Shown in pieces: positions 16,556 to 23,809 of a stretch of 33,717 bases of DNA; positions within the stretch are counted from its first letter, which is position 1; each line of letters opens with the position of its first letter. The stretch is from Prevotellaceae bacterium (GTDB lineage Bacteria; Bacteroidota; Bacteroidia; Bacteroidales; Paludibacteraceae). A program made the translations under genes and the position numbers. The DNA is taken from assembly GCA_031270065.1 (NCBI GenBank), contig JAISYF010000071.1, positions 1-33,717 on the forward strand, in the 5' to 3' direction. Under the pieces are notes generated by a model. The model was not told the origin of the DNA, searched no databases, and saw only the letters and a program-made list of their open reading frames with translations.

Positions 16556-17976
16556 CTAAATATCAATGCTTTAACCTCTCTAAAAACTTTTACTTTAAAA
16601 ATTTTTGAAATTAAAAAGGCGGAAAGTAAGGCTGCACAAAATTGCAAAATCAAAGTAATAATGTTGGAAAAATGTGTTAAACCTGCAAAAAATACAGGAA
16701 TTGCAACGCCGATTGCGAACAGGGCTGGTTTTATAAGGTCTTTGATTTGAGAGAAAAAACCGTAATCAATTAATTTTTTCGTGTAAATGGAATTTACGTA
16801 AAATCCGAGCCAATAATGTACTACAAGGCTTATAATCAGAGTTTTAAGACCAAAAATTATACCCAAAACTATTACAGGCACAAAAAGTGCAGTCTTTATA
16901 ATTTCCGTTCTTAAAAAATAGTCTGAACGTCCCATAATATTCATAACTATCTGATTTTGAGTGTGTAATACCACCGCCGAATAACCGACACAGAGCATTT
17001 GAAAATACGGCACAGCATTTTCCCATTGCCCACCCAACGCAACCAAAATCACAGGCTTTGCCATTATAACCAACACGCAAGACATTGTAAATGAGATAAT
17101 TACAAATGGCGACATAATTTTTTGCAAGTTTTCTTTTAGCAATTTCGGCGAATTGCCAAAGTTGGAAAGTGCGGAAAAAGCAACTTTATTCAACATCGTA
17201 GTCATAATTTCGGACTGAATTACCGACATCATATCGGCGTTGGAGTAGTAGCCCAAATCCTTTTTTGAGTAGTTTTTACCTATAATTGAGTCGTAGATAC
17301 TGCGCAGAATTTGAGCCATAAGGTAGATTATGAGCAATTTTGAGCCGAACCCAAAAAGTTCGCGGAAAGAGTTTGCCGAAAAGATTTTTTTCGGTTTCCA
17401 ATCATTTGCAAACCACAAAACTATAAGGTTAATTGCTTGATTTACAAGCGTTTTTGCAATCAAAGCCCACACTCCGAAACCTTTGACAACCAACATCAGC
17501 GCAACCAAAAATCCGAACAATGCGCCCGAAAACGAGGCGATTGCCTGAATTTTGAAGTCAAGTTTTTTCGTTAAAATAGTTTTTTGAATTAACGCAAGCG
17601 CATTTATCGGCAAAATCAACGTTATTACTCTGATTATCAATACTAATTGCGGCTCGTTGTAGTAACTTGCAATCAATGGCGCGGTTGCAAAAAATAGCGC
17701 GTAGAGCAGCAAACTGATTGATGTATTGATATAAAAAACGGTGTTGTAGTCCTGTTCGGTGCAGTTTTGTTTGCGGATTAGCGCGTTGCCGAAACCGCCG
17801 TCAATAAGGATTTGCGCTACTGCGGTAAAAATCACAGTCATTCGGATTAAGCCGTAGTCGGCAGGCGAAAGTATATGCGACAGCACCATTAATGCTGCAA
17901 AATTTATCAGTCGAGATGCCGCCAAGTCAATAAAATTCCAAAAAAATCCGCGTATGGTTTGCTGTTTGAGGGACAT
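16549..17976 (-). CDS. Polysaccharide flippase, MOP superfamily (Wzx-like)
   Basis: 475 aa inner-membrane protein with about 12-14 hydrophobic helices. It begins MSLKQQTIRGFFWNFIDLAA with LSHILSPADYGLIRMTVIF and GGFGNALIRKQNCTEQDYNTVF soon after, the classic opening of the WzxC/GumJ branch of polysaccharide exporters. The family flips lipid-linked oligosaccharide units across the inner membrane for capsule, exopolysaccharide or O-antigen assembly. It is alone here, 8 kb from the rmlB-wza-wzc-wecA cluster on the opposite strand, which may be its functional partner. It has a -7 box 20 bases upstream and a shared terminator at its end. Confidence 0.9.
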   Translation of the reverse strand: MSLKQQTIRGFFWNFIDLAASRLINFAALMVLSHILSPADYGLIRMTVIFTAVAQILIDGGFGNALIRKQNCTEQDYNTVFYINTSISLLLYALFFATAPLIASYYNEPQLVLIIRVITLILPINALALIQKTILTKKLDFKIQAIASFSGALFGFLVALMLVVKGFGVWALIAKTLVNQAINLIVLWFANDWKPKKIFSANSFRELFGFGSKLLIIYLMAQILRSIYDSIIGKNYSKKDLGYYSNADMMSVIQSEIMTTMLNKVAFSALSNFGNSPKLLKENLQKIMSPFVIISFTMSCVLVIMAKPVILVALGGQWENAVPYFQMLCVGYSAVVLHTQNQIVMNIMGRSDYFLRTEIIKTALFVPVIVLGIIFGLKTLIISLVVHYWLGFYVNSIYTKKLIDYGFFSQIKDLIKPALFAIGVAIPVFFAGLTHFSNIITLILQFCAALLSAFLISKIFKVKVFREVKALIFSK

Positions 17977-17995
17977 TTATTGTTTTTTTAGAATG

Positions 17996-18003
17996 CAAAG
18001 GTA
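17996..18003 (-). promoter_or_regulatory. -7 box for the flippase gene
   Basis: Minus-strand TACCTTTG followed by CA, 20 bases before the ATG at 17976, implying a very short leader of roughly a dozen bases. Confidence 0.65.
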
Positions 18004-18030
18004 ATAATTAATTATAAATTATGCAATATT

Positions 18031-18194
18031 AATTTGAAAATTTGAAAATTTGAGGATTTGAAAATACAAAAATACAATTTGAAAATTTTCAAATTGTATT
18101 TTTGTATTTTTGCATTTTCAAATCCTCAAATCCTCAAATTGCATTTTTGTCTTTTTGCATTTTCAAATTTTCAAATCCTCAAATTTTCAAATTG
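18031..18194. repeat. Palindrome-bearing TTTGAGGATTTG repeat cluster
   Basis: 164 bases built from TTTGAAAA, TTTGAGGA and TACAAAAA units and their reverse complements. The core 18061-18110 is a 50-bp perfect palindrome with no spacer, centred on GAAAATTTTC at 18085/18086. The left flank pairs further with TTTTCAAATCCTCAAA copies on the right. It fills the gap between the sensor kinase stop and the flippase promoter. Confidence 0.9.
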
Positions 18195-18208
18195 AATTAT
18201 AGGTCGCC

Positions 18209-19909
18209 TTACGCCATCGGCAACGTAAAAAGAAATTCAAGTCCGCCGTTTTTTCGGTTTTTTACGGAAATTGTGCCGTTGTGGAACGAAATCACGTTTT
18301 TTACTATTGATAAACCCAAGCCAGAACCGCCTGTGTCGCGCGTTCTGCCCTCCTCAACTCTGTAGAATCGCTCAAAAAGACGTACAAAATGTTTCTCGTC
18401 TGCAATTCCTGTGCCGTTGTCGGCAAAGGAAAAATAGGCGAGCGTTCCCTCCTGATTGTACTTTTCGAGTTCGATTGTAAGATTTTCGCCCGCGTGGTTG
18501 GCTACATTATCGGTCAAATTGCGGAACACAGAATAGAGCAGGCTTATGTTGCCGAGAACATTGAGTTTTTTGTCGATATTTGAATGAAAAACTATATTTT
18601 TTGCCTTTAAAATATCGGCGGTGTCGGACTTCACTTTTTTGATAACTTCCTGTAAATTAACGGGTTTCAACTCGAATGAGTCAGGTCTTTCGTTGATTTT
18701 GGCAAGCAAACTCATATCTCGGATTAATTCCGAAAGTGTGATAATTTGCTCGTGCGCTTTTGCGATAAATTCGCGTTCTTTGTCTTTCGGAAGTTGGTTT
18801 TCAAGTATGGTTTCGAGGTAACCGCGAATGCCTGTAACGGGAGTACGCAGTTCGTGCGCGATATTTCCTGTAAGTTCCTGCTTTAATTGCTGGTTTTTCG
18901 CCTGCGCTGTGCGGTCGTTAAGCACAATTTCAAAACTTTCGTCATCAAAAATATTCACTCTGCAAACAAAAACTTTCGCGTGCTTTTTAAACGAAGTTTC
19001 AAAATAGGCTTTTTCCTCGTTATTATTCAAAAAATTCAAAATTTTCGCAAAATTTTCGTCAATAAAAATTTCTGACGCATCAGATGTTAAGTTATCTGAA
19101 ATAACATTGAGATATTGTAAAAAAAGTCCATTATAAAACGATATTTTTCTGTCTGGTGTAAAAAAGCAAATTCCTTCGGCAGACGACTGAATGTGCATTT
19201 GCAGTTTCTCGTGTTCAAGCGTCAATTTCAGTTCGCCATCTTTTAATTTTTGATACCTTTCTGCAATTTGCCTGCCGATTTTGCCAATTTCGTCATTAGA
19301 AAAATTCGGAATTTCAACAGGAATATTTTTATTTACGGAATCCGAAAAATCACTTAACTGTTTGATAGTCAAGCCGAAATGATTTGCTGTGTAATACACA
19401 AAAATTATTCCGAGCAAAAATAAAATTAACAGATAATATAAAAATGCGCTGTCGGGGCGCAAAAGGTAGCGCAACTGAATATCATACGGCATTGCAACGC
19501 GCACAAAACGGTTGTCAATTTTTTTTGCGTAATAAAGATATTCCTTGCTTGTGGAGGCGGAAAGGCGAATATTGCTGCCTGTGCCGTTGTTTTTCGCTGC
19601 AATAATTTCGGGGCGGTCGGCGTGGTTTTCGAGTTTTTCAACAGTATCTAAACGATTGTCGTACAGCACATTGCCGTTTTGGTCAATAACGGTTAAACGC
19701 AGATTGCCCGGCAGCAGAGAAACAATGCTGTCCTCATCGTAATGCCTTGAAAGACAAGCGTTTGCCAATTCAGCATAAGCGTCTAAACGCTCTTCCATAA
19801 TTTGAGTTTTGTGCTTTTTTTCTCGTGGCATTTCAAATACCGCCAATCCAATCGAAAACAGCGCAAGCACAAAGCAAAAACTGATTAATAATTTTCTTGT
19901 AAATTTCAT
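18209..19909 (-). CDS. PhoR-like sensor histidine kinase
   Basis: 566 aa inner-membrane sensor. One helix at about 7-26, an extracytoplasmic domain about 27-156, a second helix at about 157-176 and a HAMP-like linker near 177-225 are followed by a PAS-like region (about 232-335) opening MHIQSSAEGICFFTPDRKI. The kinase core has the phospho-accepting H352 in GNIAHELRTPVTG, the N box around 464-471, the G1 box DNGTG at 497-501 and the G2 box GGSGLGLS at 527-534. All catalytic motifs are intact. It follows the PhoB-like regulator by 74 bases without a -7 box, so both share a transcript. The phosphate role is inferred from the neighbouring PhoU gene. Confidence 0.9.
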   Translation of the reverse strand: MKFTRKLLISFCFVLALFSIGLAVFEMPREKKHKTQIMEERLDAYAELANACLSRHYDEDSIVSLLPGNLRLTVIDQNGNVLYDNRLDTVEKLENHADRPEIIAAKNNGTGSNIRLSASTSKEYLYYAKKIDNRFVRVAMPYDIQLRYLLRPDSAFLYYLLILFLLGIIFVYYTANHFGLTIKQLSDFSDSVNKNIPVEIPNFSNDEIGKIGRQIAERYQKLKDGELKLTLEHEKLQMHIQSSAEGICFFTPDRKISFYNGLFLQYLNVISDNLTSDASEIFIDENFAKILNFLNNNEEKAYFETSFKKHAKVFVCRVNIFDDESFEIVLNDRTAQAKNQQLKQELTGNIAHELRTPVTGIRGYLETILENQLPKDKEREFIAKAHEQIITLSELIRDMSLLAKINERPDSFELKPVNLQEVIKKVKSDTADILKAKNIVFHSNIDKKLNVLGNISLLYSVFRNLTDNVANHAGENLTIELEKYNQEGTLAYFSFADNGTGIADEKHFVRLFERFYRVEEGRTRDTGGSGLGLSIVKNVISFHNGTISVKNRKNGGLEFLFTLPMA

Positions 19910-19983
19910 TTTAAAGAATAAAGATTAAAGATTAAAGAAAATAGATAAAAACAGAGAATTCGTATTTTTTTAACTTTTAGTTT

Positions 19984-20676
19984 TCAATATATATTAAATC
20001 GATAGCCGTACCCTGCGCGGCTGACGATAAGGCTTGAGTGTTCGCCGAGTTTTTTGCGCAACCGCCCGATATGCACATCTACCGTTCTTTCGGTTAGATA
20101 TGGATAATCTTTCCAAATTCGGTTTATAATATCCTCGCGCTCAAAAATGCGTTCAGGGTTTGATGCAAGTAGTTTTAGAACCTCAAATTCAGTTTTTGTA
20201 AGCGGAATTTTTTCGTTTTTAATAACGAGTTCTTTTGTGTCTAAATCTATTATTATATCATTGAAAACGAGTTTGTTAGATGTTTTTTTCTCGTCAATAA
20301 CCGCGTTTTTCATAGCCTCGGCGCGTTTTAGAATCGCCTTTACCCGCGCAATAACCTCTTTTATCGAAAAAGGCTTTGAAATATAGTCATCTCCGCCGAC
20401 CGAAAAGCCTGTCAGCATATCGTTTTCGGTGTCTTTGGCTGTGAGGAAAATTATCGGGACGGCGTTTTTCGCCTTGCGCAACCTTTCAGCCATTGCGTAG
20501 CCCGACATTCCGCCCATCATTACGTCAAGCAAAATCAATGAATGTTGAGGAGTAAGTTTTTTCAACGCCTCCTCAGCAGAATAGGCGCATTCTACCTCAT
20601 AACCCTCATTTGCAAGATTAAATTCAAGTATCTCGCAAATATTTTTTGTATCATCAACTATCAAAATTTTGTCCAT
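19984..20676 (-). CDS. OmpR/PhoB-family response regulator
   Basis: 230 aa. A receiver domain (1-120) carries the acidic pair D8-D9, phospho-acceptor D51 in ILLDVMMGG, T79 and K101 in YISKPFS. A winged-helix DNA-binding domain of about 135-230 follows, with LTKTEFEVLKLLASNP and the recognition region TERTVDVHIGRLRKKLG, ending AGYGYRFNIY. It lies between phoU and the sensor kinase on one strand, which supports a PhoB-like role in phosphate-responsive transcription. It has its own -7 box about 42 bases upstream, so it can be expressed apart from phoU. The target genes are not visible. Confidence 0.92.
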   Translation of the reverse strand: MDKILIVDDTKNICEILEFNLANEGYEVECAYSAEEALKKLTPQHSLILLDVMMGGMSGYAMAERLRKAKNAVPIIFLTAKDTENDMLTGFSVGGDDYISKPFSIKEVIARVKAILKRAEAMKNAVIDEKKTSNKLVFNDIIIDLDTKELVIKNEKIPLTKTEFEVLKLLASNPERIFEREDIINRIWKDYPYLTERTVDVHIGRLRKKLGEHSSLIVSRAGYGYRFNIY

Positions 20677-20717
20677 AAATTTTTTTTTGAGTTAAAAACT
20701 AAAAGTTGTATTTTTTG

Positions 20718-20725
20718 CAAAAGTA
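20718..20725 (-). promoter_or_regulatory. -7 box for the response regulator/sensor pair
   Basis: Minus-strand TACTTTTG followed by CA, 42 bases before the regulator start, in the 83-base gap after phoU. No clear -33 TTG. Confidence 0.55.
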
Positions 20726-20759
20726 TAAATTAATTGTGATTAAATGTGTTTTTTAACTT

Positions 20760-21413
20760 TTAACTATCTTGGTGTTTCAACACTTTTGCGTCAATATAAA
20801 AGACAATTTCTTCGACAATATTGCTGCAATGGTCGCCGATACGCTCAATTTTTCGGATTACAAGCATCGTTTTTAAGCCATTTTCGGCGGAAATTACGTT
20901 GTTGCGGATTGCCTCGGCAAGCACAGCAACGGCGTTTCGGTAGATTTCATCAACTTCGTTGTCCATTGCAAGAATTTTTCCTGAAAGTTTGGTATTTTCC
21001 GAGTCAAGTACAACATAGGAGTTCGACAGCATTTCGATAACGGTGTCGAACATTGTTTCCGCCCGCAAGTTTTCGATAAGTTCGCTCTGCTCGCGTTCCT
21101 CGATAACGTGCCGCGCAATTCCCTCGGCAAAGTCGGCAATTCGCTCCAGCGTACCGCAGATTTTTGAAAGCGACAACACAAGCCGCAAGTCTATTGCCAC
21201 AGGGTTGTAGAGTGCGATGTAGTTTTCGCAGTCGCTGTCGATTTTGAGTTCAAACGAATTTACGCGCTTTTCGCGGCTTACAACCTCACGCGCAAGTTCG
21301 ATGTTGTTTGCGGTAAAAGCCTGTTTTACCTTCTCCAACTGCGACAGCACCAACCGCCACATTTGGCTAACTTCATCTTTCAACGCCGTCAATTCTTTTT
21401 CTGTATGTTTCAT
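20760..21413 (-). CDS. phoU: Phosphate signalling protein PhoU
   Basis: 217 aa, all-helical, the usual PhoU size. PhoU links the Pst phosphate transporter to the PhoR sensor and damps the Pho response; it works at the inner face of the membrane. Two PhoU helical repeats are visible: the first with REVVSREKRVNSFELKID and LRLVLSLSKICGTLERIADFAEGIA, the second with MDNEVDEIYRNAVAV and KTMLVIRKIERIGDHCSNI. The metal-binding E-R-x-x-D motifs (ERIAD, ERIGD) are intact in both. It leads the phoU, regulator, kinase set, but no pstSCAB genes are in the window, so the usual partners must lie elsewhere. Confidence 0.93.
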   Translation of the reverse strand: MKHTEKELTALKDEVSQMWRLVLSQLEKVKQAFTANNIELAREVVSREKRVNSFELKIDSDCENYIALYNPVAIDLRLVLSLSKICGTLERIADFAEGIARHVIEEREQSELIENLRAETMFDTVIEMLSNSYVVLDSENTKLSGKILAMDNEVDEIYRNAVAVLAEAIRNNVISAENGLKTMLVIRKIERIGDHCSNIVEEIVFYIDAKVLKHQDS

Positions 21414-21453
21414 AAAAATTTAATTGTTTTTTTCTTTTTTATCATTGCAGACC

Positions 21454-21484
21454 TGTACCGCAAATCTTTTTCGGTACAAAAGTA
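21454..21484 (-). promoter_or_regulatory. phoU -7 box with adjoining inverted repeat
   Basis: Minus-strand TACTTTTG at 21484-21477 overlaps, by two bases, an inverted repeat TGTACCG/CGGTACA (21454-21460 and 21472-21478, 11-base spacer). The start of transcription would fall inside the repeat, so it may be an operator at the start site or a hairpin at the very 5' end of the phoU RNA. The repeat does not resemble the classical Pho box. Confidence 0.55.
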
Positions 21485-21527
21485 TATCACTCTTACAACA
21501 AATATTTAACAAAAATATTAAGAAAAT

Positions 21528-21857
21528 ATGACGAAAAAAATTGAAAAAGCAGAACAAAAAAAACACGAAGTTTCAATAGAAAAGTTATATACATTCAATT
21601 ACAAATCAAACAGCCGCATTAAATTTCCTCTTGCGTGGGAACTTGCAGAGGCGAAAAATTTTTCAACTATACCGTTATTTTATATATTCCACCGTACCGA
21701 ACTTTGTAAATTTCATTTGCGTTTCGGGTTTGTTGAATATTTCTGCGGGCAAAAATTTTGTAATGCCGAATTGTGGCATTGTGATTGTGGTTTCGGTGAG
21801 AATTTTTTCATTGTCAATCACCGAAATTTCTGCGCTGCCAACCACGTTGTAAAATAG
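21528..21857 (+). CDS. Doubtful frame divergent from phoU
   Basis: 109 codons starting ATG at 21528 behind an A-rich AAGAAAAT. The first 49 residues (MTKKIEKAEQKKHEVSIEKL and on, to FPLAWELAEAKNFSTIP) look protein-like and lie in otherwise empty sequence. The rest runs antisense through the DUF4831 gene and is rich in F, C and H, as shadow frames here usually are. It might be the 5' remnant of a gene cut off by rearrangement, or a chance frame. No clear -7 box precedes it. Confidence 0.25.
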   Translation: MTKKIEKAEQKKHEVSIEKLYTFNYKSNSRIKFPLAWELAEAKNFSTIPLFYIFHRTELCKFHLRFGFVEYFCGQKFCNAELWHCDCGFGENFFIVNHRNFCAANHVVK

Positions 21858-22736
21858 ACCAAATTGTTTAATAGTTTTTTGGGGTGGGGCTAAATTTTCC
21901 TTGTAAATAAACTTTGGCGCGATATTTACAACCACAGGGCGACCTGCAAAATTGTCCGTTTCCACCACGCCCAAAAGCGGCGAAAAACGGAACAAAACTT
22001 GGTTTTCTACTGCCGTTTTTGGGATTATGCGGAAAGTTTTTCTTTCGTAAGCAGTTGCGGTTTTGCCTGAGAAAAGCACGATAAGTTCTTTTTCAATTTT
22101 ATCTAACTCGCTGATAGCCAGTGCAAGAGCCTCGCCGTCAAATTCTTTTTCGCTCTCGCCCGAAAGGATTTCCATTTTGCTTTCGCGGATTTTGAAAATC
22201 TGTTTTGCAACCAATTCCGCCATTTTCGCCTCCGAAGTTGCAAGCAAAGCCTCCTCGCCAAGTACAGAAAAGTTGAAAATTGTGTCTAAATAATTATGAT
22301 GCGAAGCACAATCAGAGAGCATTGACGGCAAATTTATCGGCAAATCCTCTTTTTCACTCCAATTTACGCTCTCAATTACGCCGTTTTCATTCAATTTTAC
22401 TTTATAGGCAACGCTTTTCGGATTAATTTCTATTGCGTATTTTTTTGTAGAATCGGCAATAAAATTGTGTGAAATATACACGTTGTCAATTTCGTAACTC
22501 TCTTTATTTGAGGCGGCTACGTTATTTAATGCAAGCAGTCTTTTTGCATAATTGGCAAATTGTCCGCGCTTTTCAATAGTTTTTTTTACGGTAACCGAAA
22601 CAAAAATTTCGGTTTGAGGCAGAAAATATGTGATGCTGTTTTGCGGCGCATTTTCGCTGCTTACAGGTATTACATTCGTTTGCGCTGATATTCTTAACGC
22701 ACTGAGTATCAATATTATAACAACAAATTTTTTCAT
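21675..22736 (-). CDS. DUF4831-family exported protein
   Basis: 353 aa. MKKFVVIILILSALRISAQ is a signal peptide, so the mature protein is periplasmic or outer-membrane associated. The segment ITYFLPQTEIFVSVTVKKT and then GQFANYAKRLLAL at about 58-70 are the hallmarks of DUF4831, a Bacteroidota family of unknown function. Its length matches the family (about 340-360). No enzyme motif is visible. It stands alone, divergent from the beta-barrel gene at 22915 and upstream of phoU with a 261-base gap, with its own -7 box. The family call is fairly sure; no function is known. Confidence 0.8.
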   Translation of the reverse strand: MKKFVVIILILSALRISAQTNVIPVSSENAPQNSITYFLPQTEIFVSVTVKKTIEKRGQFANYAKRLLALNNVAASNKESYEIDNVYISHNFIADSTKKYAIEINPKSVAYKVKLNENGVIESVNWSEKEDLPINLPSMLSDCASHHNYLDTIFNFSVLGEEALLATSEAKMAELVAKQIFKIRESKMEILSGESEKEFDGEALALAISELDKIEKELIVLFSGKTATAYERKTFRIIPKTAVENQVLFRFSPLLGVVETDNFAGRPVVVNIAPKFIYKENLAPPQKTIKQFGLFYNVVGSAEISVIDNEKILTETTITMPQFGITKFLPAEIFNKPETQMKFTKFGTVEYIK

Positions 22737-22761
22737 ATTTTTTCAGATTAAATTAGGAGTG

Positions 22762-22769
22762 CAAAAATA
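22762..22769 (-). promoter_or_regulatory. -7 box for the DUF4831 gene
   Basis: Minus-strand TATTTTTG followed by CA, 26 bases before the ATG at 22736. No clear TTG at -33. Confidence 0.5.
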
Positions 22770-22853
22770 CGCATTTTTTTTGTAACTTTCCCCTGATAAA
22801 TTTTTTGGAAAAAATTTTTATAAATTTTGTATGTATAATTAAAAATTTTATGC

Positions 22854-22861
22854 TATCTTTG
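22854..22861 (+). promoter_or_regulatory. -7 box for the beta-barrel gene at 22915
   Basis: TATCTTTG followed by CAG, 54 bases before the ATG. The nearest upstream TTG leaves a 24-base spacer, longer than usual. Confidence 0.65.
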
Positions 22862-22914
22862 CAGCCGTTAATTTTTATTATTAATTTTATTTTTTTTAGA
22901 AATAATATTTTATT

Positions 22915-23592
22915 ATGCACAACACAAAAATCATTTTCTTTTTATCTGTAATTTATTTATTTTCAGGCGTAAATGTATTTGCGCAAGAGCGTGATTTGTC
23001 GATGATGGACAAAAATTCTGCTCGATGGTCATTGGGTGTAAAAGGTGGAATTGACTATTTTTTCGTGCAGCCTTATGCCGAAAGAGACACAAAATTCAAA
23101 ACCGCAGTGCTGCAAGCGAGTTGGATGGCACCTGTCATTTTTGCAGAAATAACGCACAACGACATTTTTTCTTACGGCTTAGAGAGCGGCTATTTTGCCT
23201 ACAACAGAGGCAACAAGAGTGCTGTGTGTCTGGGTGGCACGATTGATGCTGCGCTTTATGCCTCGTTTAACCTGTCGAACATTGCCGACAGATACCGTTA
23301 TAATTTGCGCAAGCGGATCAGTTGGTATGGGCAAATCGGATTAGGCGCGGGCTACTACCACTACAAAAATTTGTACAGCGAAAACGGCGTAAGTTATAAC
23401 CGTGAGGCAGACGGTTTTGCTCCGCTTGCCTTTCTGGGAGCAACCTGTGCAATAAACCTCTCTGATAATTGGGAACTCTTTTTTGAAGGGCAATACCGCG
23501 CCTATTTTCAAAAAAATATGGGAGGACAGAGTGTAAAAGCATTCACAAACGCATTTGCAGCCTTTGGCGGCGTAAGAGTTAAATTTTGGTAG
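22915..23592 (+). CDS. Small outer-membrane beta-barrel protein
   Basis: 225 aa. The signal peptide ends near FSGVNVFAQ. The rest alternates polar and aromatic/aliphatic residues with glycine-rich turns (WSLGVKGGIDYFF, YGQIGLGAGYYHY, WELFFEGQYRAYF) and ends AAFGGVRVKFW, with a terminal aromatic residue as recognised by the BAM machinery. The pattern fits an eight-stranded OmpW/OmpX-like or porin-family barrel. No ligand is evident. It lies upstream of the CotH lipoprotein on the same strand, but the 208-base gap is filled by a duplicated leader repeat, so co-transcription is uncertain. Confidence 0.8.
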   Translation: MHNTKIIFFLSVIYLFSGVNVFAQERDLSMMDKNSARWSLGVKGGIDYFFVQPYAERDTKFKTAVLQASWMAPVIFAEITHNDIFSYGLESGYFAYNRGNKSAVCLGGTIDAALYASFNLSNIADRYRYNLRKRISWYGQIGLGAGYYHYKNLYSENGVSYNREADGFAPLAFLGATCAINLSDNWELFFEGQYRAYFQKNMGGQSVKAFTNAFAAFGGVRVKFW

Positions 23593-23614
23593 ATTGGAGA
23601 ATTTTTTAAAAAAA

Positions 23615-23809
23615 TACGGCAACACCAACTTTTAACTAAAAGTTTTCAACTTTTGTTCGTGCTGTTCGTGCTGTTCGTGCAGTTCGTGTGGTTAGTGGTT
23701 GAAAAATACAAAGTACGGCAACACCAACTTTTAACTAAAAAAGTTTCAACTGTTGTTCGTGCAGTTCATGTGGTTAGTGGTTAAAAATAAACTTAAACAG
23801 ATGAAAAAA
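23615..23809 (+). repeat. Duplicated lipoprotein-leader repeat, copies B and C
   Basis: Two direct copies: B at 23615-23709 and C at 23714-23809. Each runs TACGGCAACACCAACTTTTA, then a GTTTCAACT-like stretch, TTCGTGC iterations, and GTTAGTGGTT followed by an A-rich end. B has extra TGTTCGTGC units; C continues into the CotH start codon with TTAAACAGATGAAAAAAA. Copy A is at 15247-15309. The 9-base TTCGTGCTG units in B are a small tandem array. Confidence 0.85.

Noticed and set aside
18061-18110. Rho-independent terminator for the sensor kinase gene
   Set aside because: The palindrome has no loop, is AT-rich with no GC stem base, and lies about 100 bases from the stop without a dedicated T tail; it is recorded as a repeat instead.
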